64,000 bases of DNA from Cladorrhinum sp. PSN259 (lineage: Eukaryota; Ascomycota; Sordariomycetes; Sordariales; Podosporaceae): assembly GCA_033725935.1 (NCBI GenBank), contig MU867073.1:1-64000 (forward strand). Reading direction: 5' to 3'. Both the position numbers and the translations under genes were made by a program. The first letter of the stretch is position 1, and each line of letters starts with the position of its first letter. The notes beneath the pieces are model-generated. The model worked only from the letters and a program-made list of their open reading frames with translations, was not told where the DNA came from and made no database searches. Shown piece by piece: positions 42,766-52,958 of the stretch.

Positions 42766-45381
42766 CTACCTTCCAGATTCATCAGCACCAGAGGCAACAG
42801 CGAAACCCGCCATCATCTGGGCTTTGAATGCATCCGGATTCATGACAAAATCCAAGTCGGATTGCTTCTCCCCCTTTTTTCTCTTCTTGTTCTTGTTCTT
42901 CTTTTCTTTCATCTTCTTTTCATCGCTCACCTTCTCGCCCTCCTTCAGCTCTTGCATCTCCTCCATGTCCTCCTTGTACTTGAGTGGTTCAGGTAGCGAA
43001 GGGAACATGCTTTCTCGTACCACCGCTGCGACCCCGCCAGCAATTTTACTCTTTATCTCCGCCATCACCTCGTCGCTTTCATTATTACCAGCCAGCATCT
43101 GCCCGTACCCAATCTTCCCTTCCCAATACGCACGCTTGCCTTGCCACGGAAGACCCCTCAATTTCTTCAGCCACCTAGTCGTGTAAATCATCGTAGCATT
43201 AAGACTCAATTCATCGTGGCAGTTTCTCATGTTCCAGAGGGTATCAACCCACTCGTCCGGCAATGCTTGCATCAGGATGCATTTGAGCTCAAAATCCAGT
43301 TCGCGCTTGGCGACAAAACATCCAGCCACCGCGTGGAGCCAGGTACCAGGAGTCATGGCCTCCTTGTGATATCGCAGTCTGTCCGCAACCGGCATGCGCT
43401 TTTGAAAATGCATCCAAGTCCTCATCCCTGTTGGCGTAGCTGTCTTGGTGATGGCATGGCAAATCATAAACTCTGCGTTAATGATGAGCGCCTCGGTCTC
43501 GTCGACTGTATCCTGGAACCAGTCTATCTTGGCGAGCCACATGGTTTCTAGCGGGCGTTCCAAGTCCGCAATCTGCTGTTTTGTCGCGTGGTCCAATATA
43601 GTCGTGGCAAGGTCGAGACGGAGGACAAGAGGGTTGTCTCTGTTCTCCAAGGCTGACTTGGCTCTTTCCAGAGCGTGGTTGACTACATTGGTCGAGGAGA
43701 TGTTTTCTCTCAACCACAAAGCGGTAGTTAGTTGATCAAAGATCTTTTGTGGGGGTCCAAGCAGCCCGGAGTAGGCCAAGCGATCCTCGATTGTAAATGT
43801 AGATTTGACGTGCCAGATGGCAAGGATACGGCGGATCTTGCGGACCACGGCGATGTTGACCTGGTCTATTAGGGTGGTAGCCTTATCGATGTTTGTAAGG
43901 AGACCCTCAACTATTGTCGACGCTGCCACGGGGTCCAGGAGCTCAATGCAGTCGTGCAGGAGGCGACTGAACAGGTCCTCATTTATCACCCACCCTTGGT
44001 AGAGGGCGGAAATCAGGACTTTTGCTGCTCGAAGTGTCTGACCAAAGTCGAGTAAACCTTCTGTAATGGTGTCGACCATGGCTTGTGTGATCTCCATTCG
44101 CTGAACGTACCAGCCCTCAGTACTGGCTACGTTATCAGCCGAGCCGACCCGAAGTATAAGGCTTCTGGCTCCCCAGCCGTCGTCTTGTTTCTTGCGCCCC
44201 AGACCGAGCCCGCGGGGGTCTTGGCCAGTCAGGCGCCTGATAATTTCAAAGAATCCCACCACGTCCCTTTTTAGTCGAAAATGTTGGAGGAGGCAGAGCG
44301 CCGTCCCCGGTGTGGGATGAAGATGGCTGTGGTGGAGGAATGATTCCACCACGACCCAGGCCAGTTCGTGCTCGCCGAGCTCGGTAAGACCCCAAATCAG
44401 AGTGTTGTAATTCTGTATTGATGGTGGAAACTCACACACGAGAAGATTGTAGCACATCTTTGCAACAAGCTTTACTCTGAGCTGGGGTACAAAGTTGACC
44501 ATAATCTTCTTGTTCAGATCGTCCATCTGAGATCGCGCTCTGATGGCATCCTCGGGCCTATGTTCTGGGAACGTATATCTAGGATAACCATCCGACCGAA
44601 GTAAACGAATAAGTGTGTGGGCCGAGTTGAGGTTTCCAGGAGGAAAGTTTGTTCCCGGGGTTTCCGCTTCGGAGATGTTATACGCAACTAACAATAGGGA
44701 GTCGACGAGTGCGTTGACCATTGCAGTCATCCTCTCCATCTGGACTTCGGTACATGGTTCACGGCCCGGAACTAATGCGCCCCTGCCCTCTGCCTCCTCG
44801 GCTAACAGGGCTTCTGTCACCGTGTTCAACGTCACCCTTCCAGTCGGCGGACTCGGAGTGAAGGTCCACCGTGGGAACATCTCTTGGCGTAGCCGTTGCA
44901 TGTCCTCCTTCTTCTCGACCTGTCTCTCCCCCCAGGCGAGCAGCAGCCCGGGCCGTACTTTGGTAATATTCTCCAGAACTTCCATGGTCGTCTGTTCTTG
45001 GGATTTGAAAGGACCCGGCACCAAGCACTTGTCCGAGTCTCCTTGATCGCGACCTTTGCCTTGCTGGTTGACGAGCTTTTCGAGGTGCTGCCTAGCCTGT
45101 TCGATCTTGCGGTCGAGGCTCCGCCTTCGTTCGTCCTTCCTTCCGGCATCGATCACGGCGGCTGTCGCCATTATGGCGGTATAGCAGGCCGTAAAGACAT
45201 CGCTGGCAAGGGCCTTTCGGCGGCGCGGATTGGCCGCGCTGGTACCCGTCGCGCGCTTCGCTGTGGCTGTCGTCGTTGTCAGTCGACGTCGTGCTAGGAA
45301 ATTTTTTACTTTTGAGGGCCGAAAACACGCTCGACAGTGGCAGCCCTGCAGCTGGGCTGCCATTGACCCAAGCCCCAGCAT
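42766..45381 (-). CDS. Large mitochondrial-type protein, possibly helical-repeat (PPR-like)
   Basis: Single exon. From Met at 45381 the protein is 871 aa; Met at 45363 (MAAQLQGCHCRACFR) is equally possible, while the longest frame (from 45489) adds 36 unlikely residues. The N-terminus is rich in Arg, Ser, Thr and Ala with few acids (KNFLARRRLTTTTATAKR), like a mitochondrial presequence, followed by LASDVFTACYTAIMATAAV and a charged coiled coil (ERRRSLDRKIEQARQHLEKL). The rest is mostly helical with text typical of fungal pentatricopeptide-like proteins, for example NYNTLIWGLTELGEHELAWVVV in the frame (about 380-402). The C-terminus is strongly basic (KEKKNKNKKRKK). Exact repeat borders cannot be set by eye. 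A role in mitochondrial RNA metabolism is inference. Starts about 430 bases from the divergent DUF866 gene. Confidence 0.7.
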   Translation of the reverse strand: MLGLGSMAAQLQGCHCRACFRPSKVKNFLARRRLTTTTATAKRATGTSAANPRRRKALASDVFTACYTAIMATAAVIDAGRKDERRRSLDRKIEQARQHLEKLVNQQGKGRDQGDSDKCLVPGPFKSQEQTTMEVLENITKVRPGLLLAWGERQVEKKEDMQRLRQEMFPRWTFTPSPPTGRVTLNTVTEALLAEEAEGRGALVPGREPCTEVQMERMTAMVNALVDSLLLVAYNISEAETPGTNFPPGNLNSAHTLIRLLRSDGYPRYTFPEHRPEDAIRARSQMDDLNKKIMVNFVPQLRVKLVAKMCYNLLVCEFPPSIQNYNTLIWGLTELGEHELAWVVVESFLHHSHLHPTPGTALCLLQHFRLKRDVVGFFEIIRRLTGQDPRGLGLGRKKQDDGWGARSLILRVGSADNVASTEGWYVQRMEITQAMVDTITEGLLDFGQTLRAAKVLISALYQGWVINEDLFSRLLHDCIELLDPVAASTIVEGLLTNIDKATTLIDQVNIAVVRKIRRILAIWHVKSTFTIEDRLAYSGLLGPPQKIFDQLTTALWLRENISSTNVVNHALERAKSALENRDNPLVLRLDLATTILDHATKQQIADLERPLETMWLAKIDWFQDTVDETEALIINAEFMICHAITKTATPTGMRTWMHFQKRMPVADRLRYHKEAMTPGTWLHAVAGCFVAKRELDFELKCILMQALPDEWVDTLWNMRNCHDELSLNATMIYTTRWLKKLRGLPWQGKRAYWEGKIGYGQMLAGNNESDEVMAEIKSKIAGGVAAVVRESMFPSLPEPLKYKEDMEEMQELKEGEKVSDEKKMKEKKNKNKKRKKGEKQSDLDFVMNPDAFKAQMMAGFAVASGADESGR

Positions 45382-45807
45382 CCTCTGTGCATATCGGCCA
45401 GCGTGAGCCTGCGAAGTTGGGCGTGGAGGAAGGTTTCGAGGGTGAAGGTGGGCTGATTTAGAGTAAAAAATAAGGTCGTCGACAAACACTTAGTAATTAT
45501 CATGGTAAGTGTGGGTCTTGGGAGCTTGCCGAGCAGCGAGCTCGACGTAGCTGGCGCGTAATATTACCCATTTTTGTGTAATTTTGCGTATCAAGCGGGG
45601 CAGTTAGCTATCTGGTGCACATCACTTCCAGTACCTTATGCAGCTTGCCCCTCCATCCCTCCCTCACTCAAACTCCAAAGAAGCTCACATCCTGGTCCCT
45701 CAAAAGAAGCTTCAGCTACAGCTCTATTTTTTTATTATTTTTTTTTTTTTTAAAAAAAAAGCTTCACTTTCTCATTAACGTATATCATCACCAGCACCAC
45801 ACACACC
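45382..45807. promoter_or_regulatory. Short divergent promoter region
   Basis: About 430 bases separate the starts of the mitochondrial-type gene (-) and the DUF866 gene (+), so the two may share a promoter. A T/A homopolymer block at about 45728-45761 (T-rich then A-rich) could exclude nucleosomes. No clear TATA box was seen. Confidence 0.5.
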
Positions 45808-46459
45808 ATGTACGCACTCACACTCTCAGCAGAACTAGAAGGGTAAATACTGTACATTTCTTTCCTCGTGTACTCCTCCTACATACCTAACACACACAAA
45901 CAGAGTAACATCTCTCCGCCCAGCCGACACCGAAGCCACCCCCTTCTGGTACACCTTCAAAGTGCAGTGCACCTCCTGCAGGGAGACCCACCCCAAAACC
46001 GTGGCCGTCTCGCGGTTCGAGCAAAACGAAATCTCTGGCTCCCGCGGCGAAGCAAACTTTGTGTGGAAGTGCAAGAACTGCAAGCGCGAGTCCACGGCTT
46101 CCATCCTTGCCGCTCCCACCGCCTTTGAGGTTCAGTCAGAACCAAGCAAAAACAACAAGAACAAGTCCCAAAAGATCTTGACGTTTGATTGTAGAGGGTT
46201 GGAGTTTGTAGAGTTCATTCCTGAGGTACGTCTTATTTCTAACAATGTAATAACTGGGGAAAACAAATTGAAAAAATTGTGAGATGTTGATTTGAGTTAT
46301 ATGTATGAAAAATAGGGCGAGTGGTTGGCTGAGGGTCTCGAGTCCGGAACCAAGTTCACTCAGATCGATCTGAGCGAGGGTGAGTGGTTTGAGTATGATG
46401 AAAAGGCCGGAGAAGAAGTGAGTATTAAGGAGTTGAAGTGGGATATTGTCAGGGCGTGA
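45808..46459 (+). CDS. CXXC zinc-binding protein, DUF866 (UPF0587/CZIB) family
   Basis: Three exons: 45808-45842, 45904-46225 and 46316-46459, giving 166 aa, the usual family length (about 160). Intron 1 (GTAAAT...ACAG) restores a Gly codon; intron 2 is GTACGT...ATAG, phase 0. The protein has two CxxC pairs, CTSC and CKNC, that bind one zinc ion, and the family text PFWYTFKVQC and KILTFDCRGLEFVEFIPEGEW. It is a small, conserved eukaryotic beta-rich protein; its biochemical role is not firmly established. It starts with MYALTLSAELEGV, as in homologs. Confidence 0.93.
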
Positions 46460-46923
46460 TTATGGTTAATCAGATTTATCGAAGGAGAGAATATAACCAA
46501 GAGTAAATAAATGGTAGTGTGTTGCTCTTTTTCCATGTCAAGAAGTTGAAGCCCTTGGTCAGTCGATCTGAAGCCTTGGTGTCATGAGTGAGAAGGCGTG
46601 GTTCTATAGTAGATGTCGCTAATCAAACCAAGTTTCATCCATTCATATCCAAGATTCATTTGCTAAAAAAACAATTAACAAAACTAGATAGAAATTTGAC
46701 CGCCATCAGTACACAGCATACTCTTCGCCAGATTAAAGCGTGTCTAGTCATACAAGACAGAAACTCTCCCCCACCCCTTTCCGTCCCTCTTTTCGGAGGT
46801 TGCCCTCCACCTCTTCTCTCACAACCTTGATATCCAATATCACCTGTAATGTATATATATACTGTTGTTTTCCAGATCCCTTCTTCTACTGACCATCTCC
46901 TCCTCCACAGACTACTACTCTGA
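46460..46923. other. Convergent 3' intergenic region
   Basis: Between the DUF866 gene (+) and the ABC transporter gene (-). AT-rich, with TATATATATAC at about 46850-46862. Nothing gene-like seen. Confidence 0.5.
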
Positions 46924-49269
46924 TTAAGCAGCAGTCAACTCCTGAATCCTCCTTTCAATCTCGGGAACCTGCCTCAAAAGCACATCCAAATCCTCTTTCT
47001 CATCTTCAAGCCTCAACCGCCTCTCAGCATCCAACCTCGTAAACACATAATTACCCTGTCCATCAAACTGCAAGATATGCGTGTGATACTTCCACAAACT
47101 CCTCCGATGACTAACAGTCATGAGCGTGATACCCAAAGCCTTGGCATTATCATACATGACCTTTTCCGTCTCGAGGGTCACAGATGAGGTGCACTCGTCG
47201 AGGATAGCGTACCGCGGCTTGTGGTAAAAAAGTCGAGCCATTGCCACGCGCTGCTGAAGACCGCCCGTCAACACATCACGCCACTCGGCCTCGGCGTCCC
47301 ACCCTTCGGGATACAGTTCAATCAGATGCTCAAGGTTAAGGATGCGCAAAATATTTAGTAGATCGGCGTCAGTGACACCCTTGGCACGCATGGTTCGCAG
47401 ACCGTCTGGGTAGATGATTTGCTGCCGAAGCGAGCCGCGCGAGAGGTACGGGCGTTGAGGGATGTAAAAGATATCTGTGAAGGGCGGCTTGTGGACTGTG
47501 CCGCCATATGCAGGCCAGAGTCCGCCGAGAATGCGAAAGAGGGAGGACTTTCCGCAACCGTTGGGACCGAAGATGAGCAGATGGTCCCCTGTACCAAGTT
47601 TGAAGGAGAGTTTCTCAACCAAGACGTCGCCGTTGGGGGAGATAATGGGCCTATTCAGATGTTAGTCATTTGCTTAATCACAGTAGAGGAGGGAGGGACA
47701 CATACACATCGATGAACTCGATATCCCTGCTTTCAACCACCTTGCCTCTGCCCTTGAGAACGGCCTCGTTGTTCTCTGTGCCGGAGCTTGACACAAGCTT
47801 CTTCTCAAAATGGCCGTTCTGGATATCGTCCATAACCTCCAAAAGCGATGACACACGCGAGGTGTAGCCAGCCAACTCCATGATCTCCTTGTATGAGAAC
47901 ATCATACGGCCAAACGCATCAGATGCTGAGAGAAGCATACGTCTGTTGGTGACAAAAGACTCGGTCCTGTCGCCCATATTCATGGCCACTTGGCCGGGGA
48001 GCTTGACGAAGACGGGTACGCTGCACAACAGCAGACCCAAAGCTCCCCAGAAGTACTTTATGACAAAGTCCTCCATGAATCCATGGTAAAACCGTCTCCT
48101 GAGAATGTAGTTGACATGCTTGATCAGAGTAAAGTAACCCTTGTCTAGCGTGTCTTTTTCTGCCTCGTGGCCGGCGTAGAGGGCCACTTCCTCGCTGTAG
48201 TCTATTAATCTAGAATGTTGGAAGCGGAACTCGCCCTCTAGCCTAGCTTCGTCGGCTACGTATTTGCCGAATGGTGGTGTTAGTGCTCGCATAACGTTTG
48301 CCGAGAGCTGCACGAGAAGGGACATGAACATGACACCTTCTCCACCGACGCTCTTTGAGAGTGAAAAGGTGTATATCGTCTAAAATGTAGTCAGCACCAT
48401 TACCCTGATGAAAATGTAGAACACCATGCTCACCATGTCGAGAAGTGGTTTTGCCAAATTGCTGTACAGCTCTGCCAGACTGTTTGAGAATTTGGCCACA
48501 TCAACTGCGATGAGCTGATCCGGGTTCTTAATCCGGTCATCCAGCGCAGAGATGCCATAGAATGTCAATTGTGAAAGATATTTATCATGGATGAACTGGG
48601 TCAACCGTGTCCGATACCTCAAAGATAGTTCGGCTTGGTGATAAGAGAGCTGCAGTCACACATAGAATGTCAATACCTCTTCCACCATCAAATCTCACTT
48701 CGGGAGGGGGAAGGTCCGCAACATACCATGGAATTCGTAAAGGTAGCAGGCACGGCAATCAACATCCACCACACAATGCGCATCAAGAACTCTCTTCCGT
48801 TACCCTTGACCAACGCTTTCACAATGGCACCGTCCATCGCCGCCACCTTCAAACTGATGAGCGTCCGGATCACGAGGAAGAAGCTGTGGCTGATCAACAG
48901 CCTTGTCTCTTTACTCCGCCACCCGGGCACCACAATGCGCAACAATCTCAACAACGAGCGGAAGAACTCCCGATTCAACTCAATCCTTTTCTTCTTCTTG
49001 ACGACCTCCTCTTCCGAACTCGATGTCGTCCCGACTTTTTCCGCGCGCTTTTGGGCCTCACGCACCGAAGCAGCCTTTTGCTCTGCGATCGCATGTCTAA
49101 CCCGGTTTATGAGGGCTACAAAGAGTGTGATATATACGGCGCGAGAGATTCGGGTGCGGTTCTCGAGGTACATTGTCGTCAACTGCGATATGATGCCGCG
49201 AATGGTGCGGTCGCGAAGGGCGGCGCTGCTCGCCATCCCCGCGACCGGTTTTGATTGTGACGGCGCCAT
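46924..49269 (-). CDS. Peroxisomal half-size ABC transporter (ABCD/Pxa type)
   Basis: Four exons on the minus strand: 49269-48727, 48649-48434, 48379-47706 and 47650-46924, giving 719 aa. All introns are GT-AG with correct phases; intron 3 restores FIDV-PIISPNGDVLV. The N-terminal half is the ABCD membrane domain: family text RTRLTQFIHDKYL, LDDRIKNPDQLI and the EAA-like motif EEVALYAGHEAEKD. The ATPase half has Walker A GPNGCGKSS, Walker B YAILDECTSS and the switch His in TVSHR. The signature motif is LTGGLQQ instead of the canonical LSGGE/Q. ABCD half transporters work as dimers (Pxa1-Pxa2 in yeast) to bring long-chain fatty acyl-CoA into peroxisomes for beta-oxidation. Which of the two fungal partners this is cannot be settled here; the other gene is not in the window. 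Confidence 0.92.
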
Positions 49270-50381
49270 TGTGGGAGAGGGACGGGAGGGCGTTCGTGAA
49301 TCACAGCAACAACGTGACGGGATTCATCGAGGAAAAAACCGGGCTGAGAGAATGGAGAACGGGCCTGAGAGAGAGAACGGGAGAGGGGGGGGGGGGGGTT
49401 GAATTGATGATTGGAATGCGTTCCCCTCCACCTTGACAAACTCGGGATCAGATGGGTTTCCGAGGGTTATGGGAATGAATAGTGCAGAACACAACCTAAT
49501 CTAGCTCGAGCTCAAGTCCAGCAGATTCGGTTCGGTGGTGATGGTAAACAAAAAATCCGAAAATGCTATTCGGAGTTTTGTTTGGTTGTTTGCTCGAAAC
49601 CTAAAAGTAACGCTGCTGCTTGCTGCTGCTCACGGGCTTCCATTTCCTCGGCCCTTCTGCGTCACTGCGCTTGCTGGAATGGGCAGGCAATCCGGGATGG
49701 GCTGGCGTTGGCAAAACTGAAAGAACAGCATGTGATCGCTTTTAATAGGCTGGCCAGGTGCGGCTTATGGAAACCCCCCACCTCGGAATTGGCGTAAAAC
49801 CTGGGGTAAATACACGGATACCGGGGTAAGTTCCATTCTGCATCTTGCATTGTGCATTTTACATGGTGCAAGGAAGAGACACTCTTAGACTCTTTTCTTC
49901 ACAGGCTTCCAGGTGCTCCATTTCCATTGCCAATCTACCAATCCACACCGACCCCATCCGTTTGGGCACCGGCACGCGGAACCCAGCAGCCAGGTCTTTA
50001 GAGCACGGAAGTCTGTCAAAAATGATAAACCCTTTTTCAGCATCACCCGGTTTCACAAATATATATATACTACCTATCGTACTCATATAAAATATGCCTT
50101 CTTTCTAACCCGGGGAACCATGAACGAGAAAACAAACGAAACAAGAATCTTTGGGAATAACCTATCTTCATAAAAGAGCAAAACCGAACAAAAAAAAGGG
50201 AAAGTCATTCATAAAATACCTACATAAAGAAGCCCGCCGTGAAGCCGCACCAGAATTTCCACTTAGAAAGGGCTATTTACCCGCCCCCTTATTCAATCCA
50301 CCTCCATGATATCCATCTCGAACACAAATCACCTCAGACCATTAGTTTTCACCCGTCCCCTTTCACATCCATATTGGCCGT
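49270..50381. other. Intergenic region, no gene seen
   Basis: Upstream of the ABC gene and downstream of the WW gene (both minus). A G run lies at about 49387-49398 close to the ABC start, in its leader or promoter. No supported frame. Confidence 0.5.
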
Positions 50382-51736
50382 TTAACGGTATTGTCCTGGA
50401 TACCCCCCGCCGCCACCACCATGATGTCCGCCATACCCACCATGCTGTGGTGGCTGCTGGCCGTGCCCCGAATGATGTCCGCCATGCTGCTGTCCAGCAT
50501 ATGGAGGCTGTTGGTGTCCATATCCGCCACTTCCTCCTCCTGCACCGCCATACTGCTGTTGATGGCCACTGCCATATTGTGGTTGCCCGTATTGACCACC
50601 ATGTTGAGATGGCGGCGCATAGCTAGGCTGAGAACCGTAGCTGTGGCTGCCGGAAGTTGAGGAACCGTACGAGGGGTTATATGACTGGCTGGTGCTCGGC
50701 GTAGATTGACCATAGGAAGGCTGGCTGCTGCCGCTATATGAGGACTGACTGCTGGATTGGCCGTATGGTGCATGGCTGGACTGGCTGCTATATGATGAGT
50801 GGGAGGCGCTTTGGTGGGATGATGCGCTTGCCCCGTAGCATGGCTTCGGCGTAGTTCCTGGCTGAGAGGGTGGCTGGTAAGATATGGGCGGAGCTGTGCC
50901 GGAGTAACTCGTTGCTCCGGTGTTGGAGTATCCAAAGTTGTTTGAGCCCTGTGTTATATCTTAGTATCCGTTGATCGGTTCGAGAAAGAAAGGAATTATG
51001 AAGCTTACAGATGGTTTGTTCCCTCCAAACATGTTTGCGACGCCCCCGATTACACCTCCTAGTCCAGCTGCGCCAGCGGGACTGGATGACGACGAAGGTT
51101 TGCTTCCTGAGTTAAACACGTGGGCGGCCAAGCCCGATGCCAGCTTTCCGCCTAGGCCACCACTGCCGCCGCCGCCGCCGCCGCCAGAGCCGCTGCTCGA
51201 TGAGGTAAGCCCGCTGAGGAGGGCACCAGCCAGCCCGCCGCCGCCTCCACCACCTTGTTTCCCGCCGAGATTGTTCAGGGCGCTTCCGAGGAACGACTGA
51301 AAAGAATAGAGCCATTGACGTCAGCGGTCGTGTACTCCAGCTATGATGCCTTGTCAACGGAATCCAAACTTACACCGAGTCCCCTATCGCTGCTTCCGCC
51401 ATCAACACCCCTCGTCCCTGTGCTGCCATCCTCACGCGGGTGCACGGGCTCGAGCCGTCCATCGGGATACCGTGCCGTCTGTGTGCCATCGGGATGGACA
51501 ATGATTTCGGCGCCGCCATTGCTGCCCGGGGCGCCGTAGGGATGGTCGTGTCGCGGGGCGGGAGTCTCGCCGCCGCCGACGGGAGCTGCTTCGGTCGGGA
51601 GGTCCCACTGCGAGACACCAGTCGAGAGCTGGACAAAGTAGTACTTCCTGGATGAAGCGTCCCACTGGGCAATCCAACCCGAGGGGAGAGGCGGCGGCCC
51701 GTACGAGGGTCCGGGCGATGTGGAAGTGTCTGCCAT
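50382..51736 (-). CDS. WW domain protein with prion-like Gly/Ser/Tyr/Gln tail
   Basis: Three exons on the minus strand: 51736-51374, 51296-51009 and 50948-50382, giving 405 aa. Introns: GTAAGT...TTTCAG and GTAAGC...ACACAG, both phase 0. A single WW domain lies at about residues 15-48 (LPSGWIAQWDASSRKYYFVQ, then STGVSQWDLP) with both signature Trp and the Tyr-Tyr pair, so it should bind Pro-rich ligands. After it is a short repeat-like segment (GTQTARYPDGRLEPVHP). The exon 2 part is Gly-rich (LGSALNNLGGKQGGGG). The C-terminal about 190 residues are low-complexity with many SYGS, SYSG, GQYGQPQYG-type units and a His/Gly end, similar in make-up to prion-like domains of FUS-type proteins. The job is unknown; a scaffolding or condensate-forming role is inference. 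Confidence 0.85.
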
Positions 51737-52958
51737 GTTTTTCTACCCCTCCCTATCTTCGATGACGAATGATATAGGCGACGGGAGGTTTATATTATGT
51801 TGTTTGCGGTTTTCGATCGAAAGGTGAGGACCTCCCGAAAGTTGTTGGTATTTGCCGATACGATTCTGCTTTTGCTTGCGCGTTTGCAGCGCGATGGCTG
51901 GCTCGTAGAAAGACAGCAACGCGCAGCCCAAAAAAACAAAACAACCAAAAAAAAAAAAGTTGGTGTTAGTCAGAGGGAGAACGGGAAAACCGACGTAAAG
52001 GTCGGGTTGCGGCCGCCGGGGGTGCTGCTCGCAAGCAAGCAAGCTGAGCTGAGCGTTAACGGGTGGCGGCGGGGTGGATGCGGTTTTTGGTTTTTGGAGG
52101 GGCGGGGCACAAGCATGGAAGCAAGCGACAGAGAGCGGCAGCAGGTCTTCTCCGACCGGGGGATTGAGGAACGAAGGAAGAGTCACTCTTCTCTTATCAC
52201 TCCAACTACCAACCGAAAACGACCTTGTTGGAATTTCTGTGTCGCTGCCTTCATCCCGTCTCGATGATATCTCGTTTTTTTTGGGGGGGGAATTGTCAAG
52301 GGACAGGAAAGCTAAAATAGTCTGGCTGCATCATTCATGCGCGTAACGCCATCACCTGTCAGCCAAGAAAGATGTGGTGATCATCGCAATTCTGAAGGCA
52401 AAACTCCCCGGTTCCTTACACAGCCTTCGCTCAGAGTCAGCTTATTAGGAAGAGGAGAAATTTATCAACTGCCAATTCGAGAAGCTAATGGTGTCGCAAG
52501 CCACAAACATCTTGCGCGTCCGTTGTGCCCATAGCGAGACTCGTCCAGGAAAGGGAGCAGCTAAGGAACTGAACCGAACAGGATCAGAGCAAGAGGACAT
52601 GGGAGGCAGCCAACGGAGTTTATCTCGCACGTATCATTCAAGCAGCATACCCTACCCACCCTCCCTACATTGGAACCTGCAACATCCCGAAACTTCCCTC
52701 CATTGTGTGTATATGACCATCACTTAAAGCGATCAGAATGAATATGCTCGATAGCGCTATCGCTATTGTCTCTATTGCCTCAAGTCCTTCAATGTAAATC
52801 CCGAAACAAATTTTGACGGTGTTGAGTGCCGTCGTGATCCCTCCTCTATCTCTTACCAGTGTCATGTTACGCCATCGCTTCCCCCCCCCCTTTCGTAATC
52901 CCCAAGCGATCTATCGATCGAAAGCCAACTCTCCTCCCAACAAATTGCAATACCAATC
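51737..52958. other. Intergenic region, no gene seen
   Basis: Upstream of the WW gene and downstream of GDE1. It contains an A run at about 51949-51958, a T/G run at 52274-52291 and a small palindrome ATAGCGCTAT near 52752-52761. Reading frames are short and unsupported. Confidence 0.5.
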
